From Gossypium raimondii (lineage: Eukaryota; Streptophyta; Magnoliopsida; Malvales; Malvaceae), in assembly GCF_025698545.1 (NCBI RefSeq), contig NC_068569.1, positions 11,098,001 through 11,162,000 of the forward strand: a stretch of DNA of 64,000 nucleotides, read 5' to 3'. This document shows positions 47,766 through 58,474 of this stretch, in pieces. The notes under the pieces are model-generated. The model was given only the letters and a program-made list of their open reading frames with translations, did no database searches and was not told the DNA's origin. Position 1 is the first letter of the stretch; every line of letters starts with the position of its first letter. The position numbers and the translations under genes are program-made.

Positions 47766-49604
47766 ATGGAGACGCCGGAGAATAATAGTGGCTACGAATC
47801 GGCGGAGAAAATAATCTTACGGTGGGATTCAACGGCATCGGAGGAAGGAAGAGAGAGGATGATCTTCGGTACGGATCGTCAAGAAGCTGATGTTTACCTC
47901 CAAGCTGTCGATGAAATCCAACGGACATTATCCAGCGCATCAATCTCAGACTGTTCCCACAATGTCGACGCCGATGATCAGTCAAAAGTCAACACCACAA
48001 TCCAGATCGCCATGGCTCGTCTCGAAGACGAGTTCCGCAACATCCTCATCATTCACACTTCCGCTTTAGAAATCGATTCCCTCTTCGATTCATCGACGTC
48101 GTTTTCATCATCTACTCCCACTCATCACGAACTCGAAGATGATAAAGACTGCATAAGCGACGATAGTGGCAGTAGTAGGAACAATCTCCTTCAGCTTCAC
48201 CACTGTGAATCTTCGGATAGCTCGACTTACCGAACGTCGAGCAGCATCCGAGAAGTGGATCTGATGCCGGCCGAAGCGATTTGCGATTTACAAGCGATTG
48301 CGATGAGGATGATTGCGGCTGGGTACTTACGCGAATGTATTCAAGTGTACGGCAGCGTGAGGAAATCGTCCGTTGACTCCAGTTTCAGGAAACTCGGAAT
48401 CGAGAAGCTAAGCATAGGAGATGTCCAAAGGCTTGAATGGGAAGCTCTGGAGGGTAAAATTCGGCGCTGGATTCGAGCCGCCAGAGTTTGCGTCAGGATT
48501 TTGTTTGCGAGCGAGAAGAAGCTTTGCGAGCAAATCTTCGATTGTGTGGGAACGGATATTGATGACGCGTGTTTCATGGAGACAGTTAAAGGGCCTGCAA
48601 TTCAGTTGTTTAACTTCGCAGAAGCCATAAGTATAAGTAGGAGATCTCCTGAAAAGCTTTTCAAGATACTCGATTTACACGATGCTTTGATGGAGTTATT
48701 GCCTGATATTGAGGCGGTTTTCGATTCGAAATCATCGGATTCAATTCGAGTTCAGGCTGCCGAGATTTTGTCCAGGTTAGCTGAGGCCGCCCGGGGGATT
48801 TTATCTGAATTTGAAAACGCAGTTTTAAGAGAGCCTTCTAGGGTCCCTGTCCCTGGTGGGACGATTCACCCTTTGACAAGGTATGTCATGAACTACATCA
48901 GTTTAATATCTGATTATAAACAGACATTGATTGACCTTATAATGTCGAAACCATCGACTGGTTCGAGGTATTCTGGTGATCCATCAACCCCGGATATGGA
49001 GTTTACTGAGTTGGAAGGGAAAACTCCTTTAGCTTTGCATTTAATTTGGATTATTGTGGTTTTGCAATTCAATTTGGATGGGAAGTCCAAGCATTACAGA
49101 GATGTATCTTTGGCACATCTGTTTATGATGAATAATGTTCATTACATTGTACAGAAGGTTAAAGGGTCACCCGAGTTGAGGGAAATGACTGGGGATAATT
49201 GTTTGAGGAAGTTGACTGGGAAGTTTAGGCAGGCCGCCACGAGTTACCAGAGAGCAACCTGGGTCAGTGTTTTGTATTGTTTGAGAGATGAAGGGTTGCA
49301 TGTGAGTGGGAGTTTTTCTTCTGGGGTGTCCAAGACTGTATTGAGGGAAAGGTTTAAGACTTTCAATGCTATGTTCGAGGAGGTTCATCGGACTCAATCC
49401 ATGTGGTTGATACCCGATGGTCAGCTTAGGGAGGAACTAAGGATTTCTATATCCGAGAAGTTGCTGCCAGCATATCGGTCATTTCTGGGGCGGTTCAGGA
49501 GCCATATAGAGAGTGGGAAACACCCTGAGAATTACATCAAGTATTCAGCTGAAGACTTGGAAACTGCTGTGTTGGATTTCTTCGAGGGATACCCTGCGTC
49601 CTAG
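47766..49604 (+). CDS. EXO70D: EXO70 exocyst subunit (EXO70D-like)
   Basis: Single-exon gene of 612 residues, start at 47766 preceded by an in-frame-free leader. EXO70 proteins are part of the exocyst complex, which tethers secretory vesicles to the plasma membrane. N-terminal part has EKIILRWDSTASEEG and YLQAVDEIQRTL, then AMARLEDEFRNIL, an acidic Ser-rich linker, and DLQAIAMRMIAAGYLREC. The C-terminal Exo70 domain (about 230-605) includes VHPLTRYVMNYI-type sequence (IHPLTRYVMNYISLI), LFMMNNVHYIVQKVK, and the end LRISISEKLLPAYRSFLGRF with KYSAEDLETAVLDFFEG. The lack of introns fits the D and other plant-expanded clades rather than EXO70A. Subclass D is from remembered similarity in the N-terminus and is less certain than the family. 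Confidence 0.93.
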   Translation: METPENNSGYESAEKIILRWDSTASEEGRERMIFGTDRQEADVYLQAVDEIQRTLSSASISDCSHNVDADDQSKVNTTIQIAMARLEDEFRNILIIHTSALEIDSLFDSSTSFSSSTPTHHELEDDKDCISDDSGSSRNNLLQLHHCESSDSSTYRTSSSIREVDLMPAEAICDLQAIAMRMIAAGYLRECIQVYGSVRKSSVDSSFRKLGIEKLSIGDVQRLEWEALEGKIRRWIRAARVCVRILFASEKKLCEQIFDCVGTDIDDACFMETVKGPAIQLFNFAEAISISRRSPEKLFKILDLHDALMELLPDIEAVFDSKSSDSIRVQAAEILSRLAEAARGILSEFENAVLREPSRVPVPGGTIHPLTRYVMNYISLISDYKQTLIDLIMSKPSTGSRYSGDPSTPDMEFTELEGKTPLALHLIWIIVVLQFNLDGKSKHYRDVSLAHLFMMNNVHYIVQKVKGSPELREMTGDNCLRKLTGKFRQAATSYQRATWVSVLYCLRDEGLHVSGSFSSGVSKTVLRERFKTFNAMFEEVHRTQSMWLIPDGQLREELRISISEKLLPAYRSFLGRFRSHIESGKHPENYIKYSAEDLETAVLDFFEGYPAS

Positions 49605-50803
49605 CACTTGATCATGGATGCTTTGTAGAAACTAGGAGACATTCTTTCAATTCTTTTGTGGAGGGTATTCGGGTGATGGTGGTGCTGGTAAATCTGTGGC
49701 TGCCTTGAGCTCTCCAATTTGTTTAACAATTGTTGATCGAATCATTTCCACTGTTGAGGAAGCAACAAAGATCAGGTGTTAGCATTCCAGAATAGCCAGG
49801 CCTCCTGGAACCTGAATGCTTTCTGCACCGTCAGCATTATGTTGGTGTTTTTTTTTTCATTTAACCCCATTCTAAATTTTGTTCCATTTGTTCATATGGT
49901 TATTGTTGTATTTGAAACTTGTAATTCTGTACGTGTTTTAATGATATGAGAAGCATTTTGCCCCCTGTTCAGATGTTTTCTCACACTGGGTTGATCACAA
50001 TTTGATGTCTGCAACTTGGCTAAATATGAAATAGTTGGCCAAGAGAACTGAGTTTTTCTTGAAAAATTCAACCATATGATGGCTCCTTAGGCAGGCCTCT
50101 CAAAAAGCTCCATTATTAGACAACTGCCAGATAAATATTGGTCCAGGAAAGTTCCTCAAATTCCCCAATCACAAAACCATGTTACGGTTTAGGAACCAAA
50201 GATCAGCCCAATTTCAAAGAATAGTTGATCTGAAATTTAGCAATCATGGACGACTGAATGGATCCGAAATTTAGTCTAATTTAGTATATAGTTGATTTAT
50301 AGTTACCTTTTAAGAGGTGATATATAAACTTTAAATACCAGCATTTACAATCCTTTCCAATATTCTCAATTGCTGGAACCTGCTTTATATTGTCATGGTA
50401 CATGCTTTCCCGGTTAAGTATGGTATCCATTGTTCTGCAACATTAGTAGATAATGTTCGATACAAAAAAACATGTTAAATAACATGTCACAAACTATATT
50501 AACATTAAAAAAAAAAAAAAAAAAAAGGCATACTAGGATTGTCTGTTCCCTGGTAACAACTAACTGATGAAAACTTTTGGGGTAAAACCAAAAAAATATA
50601 TAAAATATAAAATCAAAGGAGGGAAAGATAAAGCTCAACATCTGATGTTTGGTTGTAATGGTAGCCACCCTGATATCATTACAGTTCAAAAAAAAAAAAA
50701 AAAGTGGGATCATTGTTACAACTATAACAGGGCCTTGATTTAAGTGAATCCGAGTATTGAATCGAGTTCTAAGAATCACAGATTCACAGGTGGGGTTTCT
50801 ATG
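49605..50803. other. Convergent 3' region of EXO70 and the GOST-like gene
   Basis: 3' UTR of EXO70 (to about 49950) and of the minus-strand gene. Contains an A-run at about 50507-50526 and another near 50687-50703. No further gene seen. Confidence 0.5.
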
Positions 50804-53556
50804 TCACTCTGTCTTGTCTTCTTCCAAATCACCATTAGAGGATGCTCCGTTGCTGCCCTGCACCGTTCTAGTTTCTGGTGCAGTTCTAAAATCTTTTGAA
50901 GGTGTTGGAGAGGGTTTTATGAGTGTCAAATTAGTATCATCTTTGTCAAAATCTTCATTTGCTTCACCAGAGTAAGCATACCTATTAAGATCGGAATAAC
51001 AAAAACAGTGAACGTATAAGAAACTGCAAAGACATTGAAATAAAATTCTCAAAGATCGACACTGAAACTAAAATATGCGGGAACATCAACCACAATATAA
51101 AACAGCCATACATCTTTAAATTCCGTAACACAGAGGAACTAGCTACAAATTAAACAAGTAATCAAGCCTACACAGACATCTCAAGTTGCCGAGTTTTACC
51201 TTTATTAACGATCAGGAAATATCTTAAACAATTGAGGGTGTGAGTATGAAGTTTTTTCTTCTTTCATTTTGAATGTCCATAAAACAATTCATAAACAACC
51301 ATAGAAGAAAAGGAAAGGCAGAAAGAGAAGCTTAGGGCTCAATAAGTTAGATATTTACCGCGTAGAATTCTGAGAAGGAGCCCAAAGAACACAGATGACA
51401 CATAGCAGAGAGAAAGATAAGATTTGCCAGAAGGCGGGGATGATCCAAGCATTCTGCCACTGCTCGTTGTAAACATCATTTGCCTTGAAGTAAATCTGAA
51501 AAGGCAAGAGTTTCGCAGTTGTAAGGTGCAGCAGGTTTTTGATAATGATGCCATTTCTAAAATGCTATATTTTCGTCACACTATATGTTGCAGTTTTTGA
51601 TTACTCTACCTTATACTTCCCATCATAAAGATACCAGACTGCACTTAAATTGCTAGCATGTTCTTTGCTTTCTTCTACATTATATGCTGAAGTCTATTGA
51701 TAAAGCAGCCTAAAGAAAGCATCAAAGATAATGGACTTGATTTACCTCGTAGCAAATCCAACCGACAGAGACAATAACTGCTACTGCCAATGCATTTGTG
51801 AACTTCCTGTATATATCCAGCTTTGCCACCATCCTTCTTGTCTGTTGCATCCATTAGTGAGAAAATTTCATACATTGTTATTAACTTGATCTGCCGATGA
51901 AGTTGAAGAAAGAAAAAGAATACCTGAAGTTTATTTAAAGTTGAAGAGAGAGAAGTAAATATCCAAAGAATGAAGAAGGCATCTAAGATTGCAACCGGAA
52001 GAACCAAAAATAGTCTTGCCTTTCCAGAAAGATCACTCACAGCACCAACATTTTCTACCAGCTCAAGAATTTCAGATGCCAGAAAGAAGGTTGCTCCAAG
52101 CATCGTTACCTTTGAAGTAAGGCCACCAAGAGTAGGTCTCACAACACCATAACCCATGGAAACCATCAAAATAATAATCCGTGCAATTGTACGTTTAATA
52201 GTATCAAAGGTGACTGCCCACATGGTGATTCCAACAGGCCTGGTTCCACTCCCATTGAACTCAGCATAATCAAAATACCAAAGAGCCATCTCAAGCATGC
52301 CAAGGGTTATCACTAATGTTATACAATTTTGCAAAGGAAGAACTTCTCTCCAAAATCTTGCATATTGCAGGAACCAAAAGATTCCGAGGATCACAAAAGC
52401 GAGGGACATGAAGCCATAGAAGTTCATCAGAGGTGCCATTCTACCAGGCAGATAGCCAGTAGGGTTTTTCCATACAGTTTTCCCTTCAACAGTCAAATCT
52501 TTAAGATTTAAATCACAGTGAATGAAGTACAAGTTATACATCCCGGTTTTAGTAATTTGTATAGATTTTAATGGCAATGTTGTAGCCTCATCATCTTCAC
52601 TAAATGAGACGCCGAACACTTTAGGCCAGCCAGGATTCTTTGTGGAAGGGCGATGAATAATTTCTCCTTCTGAACAGACACCGAGTTTTGCAAGATCTGC
52701 GGTGCAACAAACAGCTCTTTGTCCCCCATAAGCTGAACCCCCAATCGCCTCTCTATCTTCCACCTCAAAAACGATTGCTTGGATCGAGTGTGAGCTAAAG
52801 TTAGAAGATTCTTTGGGTCTACGGAATGTAATTTTCTCAAAACTGTTTCAAGATTTAGCCACAAATTCAGGATGCAAAAAAAGGCGAAAGAGGAAAATCT
52901 TCAATGTTCCTCAGCTTTCAAATACTAAATACATGTCGATAGCAATTTAGGAATGTACTAAAAAATAACCTTTTTTTTAGCCTCTCTAATAGTTAGTACT
53001 AAGTCAAAATTGACTTAAGCAGACCACTGAACTAAAGAAATTTCAGCAAGATTGAGAAAAAAAATTAGATCTTTCATTCCTTTAGGTTCAAAAAGTTTGA
53101 TATTTTTGTTTCGTTTCACTCAAAATATAATGAACTTCAAATTTGTCAGCACTGTTTCAACTCAAATTCGTTTTGCCACCCAATTCTAATTCACTAGATC
53201 CTACCAATTCTCAAATCCCACACAATTCAAAACAAAACCCCACTAAAATCATCAGAAAATTAAAGAGATCTAAAATCTATAATCAGCAGATAGTTCATTA
53301 AAAATGTGAACTCCAAAGAAGAAAGAAAAGGGAAATCGAGAAATTACCGGACGAAAGAGTCACCAGCAGTGGCAGTTACATTGAGGGTGTCAGCAAAAGA
53401 AGAATAAATGCCTTCGCTACCGCCATGGACGACGAATGCATTGCCTTTACTGACGAATTTCTGTCCATTGTACTCATGAACTGAAGCTTCACTGAAGAAA
53501 ACAAAGCAGAAAAACAAAAGGTATAGTAGGAAAAGAGTATTTCGAAGCTTCGGCAT
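50804..53556 (-). CDS. GOST / lung seven-transmembrane family protein
   Basis: Exons 53348..53556, 51924..52842, 51746..51841, 51359..51495 and 50804..50981 give 1539 nt (512 residues) in frame. Signal peptide at about 1-25 (LYLLFFCFVFFSEA), then a lumenal domain with VHEYNGQKFVSKGNAF, possible N-glycosylation at Asn59 (NVT), and conserved Cys pairs (AVCCTADLAKLGVC). Seven hydrophobic segments follow, including MNFYGFMSLAFVILGIFWF, ITLVITLGMLEMALWYF, IARIIILMVSMGYGVVRP and ILDAFFILWIFTSLS, with the last spread over exons 3 and 4. The cytosolic tail is acidic and Ser/Thr-rich (SGEANEDFDKDD). Plant members have been listed as candidate GPCRs, but the animal relatives (TMEM87, GPR107/108) are Golgi trafficking proteins, which I consider the more likely role. 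Confidence 0.9.
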
Positions 53557-53879
53557 TGCTATCCAAAGTTCTATTTATTGAACAGAAAAGAAAAATGGAT
53601 ACTTTGGTTGGATCTGCTGACTTGCAGTGTGAAAGGAGAAATTAGTTCCTTCAGGGGACAGCTAGTGACAGCTAAAAGACCAAAGTAAAAGGAGCTGGTA
53701 ATTCGTATAACTAGAAATATATAGTGGTAAGAGTGAGAGTGATAATATACAGTGGGGAACTAGCAAATTTCAAGACAATTTCAATCCTGACCTTTAGATA
53801 TAAATACTTCTGGGTCAAATGTAAGATCATAGAGCTTTTACCATGACAAGAATCTTGTTCCCAATAATACTGTTTACTT
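53557..53879 (-). other. 5' flank of the GOST-like gene
   Basis: Leader and promoter region on the minus strand up to the MITE target duplication. No distinct motif assigned. Confidence 0.45.
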
Positions 53880-53888
53880 TTGAACTTA

Positions 53889-54419
53889 AGTTTAGTTTTG
53901 CTATTAGTCCCTATTCTTTGCAAAAGTTGTGGATTTAATCCATGTACTTTAATTTGGTCACTTTTGGTCCTTGTACTTTTTAAAATTTAAAATTTCAATT
54001 CCCACCAAATAATAACTATTAAGTTTATTAAGTTTTGTTATTTCTAAAATCGATATGCCAAACATATTATCATATATGTAATACTATGTCACTTGTTATT
54101 TTCATATATTATTCACTAAAAATTCAGTTAATAGATTAACGACTACCATTTGCGTCAAAACTGAAATTTCAAAATTCACGACTTAGAATGATCCAATTAA
54201 AATATAAACTAAATTTTACAACTTTACGTATAGTACATGATTAATAATTAAATTTAAACAAGCAAACTTAAGGATTATTGTTTGGGTCGGGAATTCAAAA
54301 GTGCAGGGACTAAAATTGGCCAATTCAAAAAGTACAAGTATTAAAATTGATCAAATTAAAGTACAGAGGCTAAATCCATAAATTTTGCAAAATACAGGGA
54401 CTAATAGCACAATTTAACC
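53889..54419. mobile_element. MITE with ~110-bp inverted repeats and a 9-bp target duplication
   Basis: 531 bp flanked by TTGAACTTA at 53880..53888 and 54420..54428. Terminal inverted repeats are about 110 bp. Both ends give GCTATTAGTCCCT, TTTGCAAAA, TGGATTTA and GTACTTTAATTTG when the right end is reversed. A 9-bp duplication and long inverted repeats are characteristic of Mutator-like (MULE) non-autonomous elements. No ORF. It sits between the promoter of the GOST-like gene and the 3' end of LSM1. Confidence 0.85.
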
Positions 54420-54428
54420 TTGAACTTA

Positions 54429-55174
54429 CTTCCCACTATGTAGTGTTAATTTTTTGACTGGGTCGCCTTGAAAGTAGAAAAGAAACTCCTCCTTCTTGTT
54501 AATCCTTTCTCACTGCCTCTGTATTTTTGGTCCATCTTCGTGCCAACAATACTGTCTTCGAAGTTCCAGAGTTCACATTCTTTCCAACCTGATGTTTGTT
54601 TTTCTCGTTTTCCTTACCATGCGTTGGCTTTCAAGTGTTCCCCGTAAATTAGCCTGAATTTAGATCGAATGCGACTGACCCTGTGGATTCCAGTTCTTGA
54701 TTCTTTTGAGTTTTTTTCTCAACAACTTTTTTTTTATACCATTTCCAATTAAACGGAAGAACTGTACTAGCGATCAAACAGTACATAAACCCTTTCTTTT
54801 TGTTTGTTTTTCTTAAAGAGGTACGTTCCTTACTGGTTCGCTGCCTTTATTTTATGCAGACACCCTTGTCTAGTCTAGCGGCAAATACCAACAGACGAAG
54901 GTTTACTGTTGTGCAAAGTACTTATATCAGAGAACACACAATAACTTGAAGACTTCCCATAAGTGAAATATCTTACTAGTGTTTACTAAAAGCAAAAACA
55001 AAACTAAATTAAAGGCAGGTGCATTGTTTGCAAATGTTACAGAACCGAATGTTGAGAACGGAATGAGAGGAACAAAGAGAGATGGACCATCTTCTAGCCT
55101 ACACAACACATCTCCTACACCATCAACCGCCATAAAACTTGCGGATCACTAAAACGGGATGCAGGAAACTTGAG
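54429..55174. other. Spacer with LSM1 3' UTR
   Basis: Part near 54480-54900 is T/C-rich with no ORF; 54900-55174 is the likely LSM1 3' UTR. A 68-codon minus-strand frame at 54927..55133 has no known domain. Confidence 0.45.
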
Positions 55175-57290
55175 TTACTCCAAATCAAGGAACTCCATTC
55201 TTTTCCTCATTGTACCTTTAAGATCTGTTGCTTCCCTTTCTGCTTTCTGAGCCTGCATAAGTTACAATGCTATTTATTAATGAAACTCAATATCCAACTA
55301 CAAATTACTTAACATATATATCTATTTAATAAACTTTTTCTTTTTGCCAGAAAGCAGAATAATTAATTGTGTTCAGACATTTAGTTTAATTGATACGTAA
55401 AATGTACTAGAAATCTGTATATGTATGTATGCATGTATGTATAATGGGCATCCGGTGAAACATTATTACTCATATCATTAGGAACCATGCCAATCCCTCC
55501 CAAGAAACTGGGTTCAGAGATGAGGTCTGGTACAATGAATTTCTTTCGAACTTCAATTTTTCTTATGGTTGAATAAGTTAACCAAGAAAGTTAACCCCAT
55601 ATTGATAAAAATACCATCAAAAGAACAGACTATAAGTACAAACATCTATCAGCAATGAAGATGATAATTCTCCAAACAAATGATTTTCCATATTTTACGA
55701 TTAAAAATAGTTAGAATTTCCTTAACTTATTCTTCCTTATTACAAACACCAGAATTTATGGACAGAAACATAAGAAATACCTGGTTAAGCTCCCCATTTA
55801 CCCACATCATTTATCAGCACAGGATCATTACCTTCCACCATCCCCATGCTTAAAGCTTAAAAGTTAAACGTATCTAAGAATCTGAACATCTTGATTTCAA
55901 AACTTATCAATACTTATGCTTTTGTTTTTCCACATAGAAACATTTAAGATATATATATTTTTTGTTTGGGGGGGGGGGGGGGAGGGGTAAAGAAGATGAG
56001 GAACTTATGGGTATTCAGTGAACCAAATATTTCTTGGGGAAACTGTTATAGCAAAATGACTTAAAAACTTACCCTTCTAATTTCTGCAACAGAAACATGA
56101 GTCATATGCGGAGGAAGTTCCTCTCTCTCCAAGTCCTAACACATCAAATGCAAATTACAGACACCAAAATGAGATTACAAATTAAAGCAAAAGGCTCATG
56201 GAAGTCAATGAAACAAGATAGCTTAGCTAAGTCATACTCATACCAGTTCACCAATCAAGACAACATTTTCCCCACGGATTACATAGAGACCTAAAGGGAT
56301 GTCACAATAAAGGTCACCAACAATAACCCTTTCACAAGCACCCTCAAGAACAGCATTGGCTGAAACAAGTTTAAAATTTTGAGGAACAGATAAAAATGGT
56401 AGCATGTCAAGCCCAGAAGAGTTAGGTGACAAGAACTAGGTACCAAATTGATCAAATGAACGTAATGTTCCCATGAGCTTCCGTCCATCTCGCAGCAGAA
56501 CTAAAAGTTTTCCTGCATCATATATGAAAGAGTGAGATGTCAGCAACTGGCAACACAGAATAGTCTCCAAACATATGTTTGAACTTAGACTCTAATACTA
56601 CCTCTGAATGCTCTACAAAAGATCTATGCTTTGCAGAAAACGACGACTAAAATAATGAGATGTCAAGGAAATTTGAAAATCTTATTTTAGAAAGCTCCAA
56701 AAAAAAAAAAGAACAATTAAGCATAAAATCAGACAAAATTCAACACAGTCCATCAGCATATCATAATTTACATGGCTGATAAAAATGACTATCAATACAA
56801 TAATTATGCAACTGGCCAATTCCTTGAAAATTGAAAAATTACAGTTTTCTTCCGCATGAAATCCCGAAGATTTATCCATCTCCAAATCCTACTTAATCCT
56901 TATAGAATCAAATCAAACTTCCAACTGATAACTTATCCAAACTTCTTGTTGACTAAAAACTAAAACATGAACCATCCTAGAAAACATCATAAACAAAATC
57001 CAAATTCCACAGCAGATTGCAGAATAGTAAAACACTTAAATGAAATTAACCATACATAAGAAATTCAACAACCCATCATCATATAAACATAGGGTAAGGC
57101 AGAATAATTGCAATTACTAAAAATCTCAAAGCCAATGCCAAAACAAAACAAGACAATTTCTGCAAATAATTAATCCCAAGACACCATATATTTAACAGCA
57201 AAAACAAAAGAGAGAGAGAAAGAGCATACTGTCAAGATAACTGGCAAGAGAAGTAGAAAGGTAGATATCTTCAGGGCCTGCCCAAGACAT
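55175..57290 (-). CDS. LSM1: LSM1, decapping-complex Sm-like protein
   Basis: Exons 57230..57290, 56444..56512, 56244..56359, 56073..56135 and 55175..55252 give 387 nt (128 residues), the normal LSM1 length. All introns are GT-AG. Starts MSWAGPEDIYLSTSLASYLD; the Sm1 motif is KLLVLLRDGRKLMGTLRSFD and the Sm2 motif is LYVIRGENVVLIGEL; a C-terminal helix follows (AQKAEREATDLKGTMRKRM) ending EFLDLE. LSM1 with LSM2-7 forms the cytoplasmic ring that binds the 3' end of deadenylated mRNA, activates decapping and gathers in P-bodies. A telo-box AAACCCTAA lies at 57522..57530 in the leader region. The sequence is close to Arabidopsis LSM1A/B. Confidence 0.96.
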
Positions 57291-57521
57291 TGATCACTTG
57301 TTTTTTCGGTCTCTCCAAAAAAATTACGCTAAAAATACACCTTTCAAATACCAATTACCCAAATCTGGCATTGGCTATTCAAATTCTTCCCTTTTAAATC
57401 TAACCCCGAGCTCCAGAAATCTAACAAATAAAACCCCTCCAAGAAAAACAAAAGCAACCCAAAGCCGTAAATATCACGAATTATCCAAAAACCAAAGATT
57501 CCAATAGTGGTAGATCCAGTA

Positions 57522-57530
57522 AAACCCTAA
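57522..57530 (+). promoter_or_regulatory. Telo-box in the LSM1 5' region
   Basis: AAACCCTAA about 230 bp upstream of the LSM1 start codon, on the strand opposite to the gene. Seen directly; regulatory role inferred from its frequency near plant RNA and translation genes. Confidence 0.4.
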
Positions 57531-58474
57531 CTGGAAACCCCTCGGAAATTAAGAAATTGGGGTTTCTTTTTCTCTTCCGGTTTGAAGGGACCAAGTGAGG
57601 TTGGAGTAAAAATATATATATGTCAGAGCACTTAGATCCAATCTCGCCGGAAGAGAGAGAAAATTGAGAGGAAGCCCGAGAAAATGCGGGAAAATTAAAG
57701 GAAAACGGATTGGGAATTAGGTTAAGTTGTTGCTGTTAAAGATCTCCTTTCCTTTTCTTTACATAGAATTAAGAGTAAACTATATAATAGTCCCTCAACT
57801 ATGACTTTGGTTTCATTTTAATCACTCAACTATTAATTTTTAAGATTTATCTATTTAACTTTTCAAATTAAATATTTTGATCACTTCTTCAAGTAATTTT
57901 TTATTAACCTAATAAAAAATTTAACTCTCAATATTTATACATTTTATCAATTTAATCATAGATCTAAAAAGTCAACAAATTTAACCTTCAATATTTATAA
58001 CATTTATCCTTTTAGTTCAAATTCTAAAAATTCAATAAATTTAATTTTAACAATTACAAATTTTGTCATCTAATTATAAAATTTCAAAAAATAGTTTAAA
58101 ATATTTTTAATGCATCTCCAAAACCCACCAAACAAAAAAATACTTAACACCATTTTTCTTTTATAAAAGAACATAGAAAAGTTTTATAAAGTTTAAATTC
58201 ACAATTAAGCGTTCAAATTTTGTTTTATTTATTCCAATATAATTGATGATTATCAAAATACTTTTCATTGTGTAAAATATGATCAATTTATTAACAAAAA
58301 CTTCAAGTAAATACGTAAATTTTCCAAATATTCTTTTAAAATTTAAAATTTAATTTTTATATTTTAATTTTGAGACGACTAAATTTACTTAAAAATCATA
58401 AAACATAAAAAGTTTTATATTTTCAATTAAACTCTATTTAAAAAACTCATTAAATATGAAACTCAGAATCGCTT
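57531..58474. other. LSM1 upstream region and AT-rich repeat
   Basis: 57531-57760 is the rest of the LSM1 leader/promoter. From 57770 the sequence (AATAGTCCCTCAACTATGAC, then AATCACTCAACTATT and similar) has the wording of a common plant dispersed repeat, but no inverted partner or borders were found. Confidence 0.45.

Noticed and set aside
47764-47985. Frame opposite the EXO70 start
   Set aside because: Shadow of the EXO70 gene.
8744-57290. UBP1 (stress granules) and LSM1 (P-bodies) as an mRNA-fate gene cluster
   Set aside because: They are about 40 kb apart with unrelated genes and transposons between; proximity is most likely chance.
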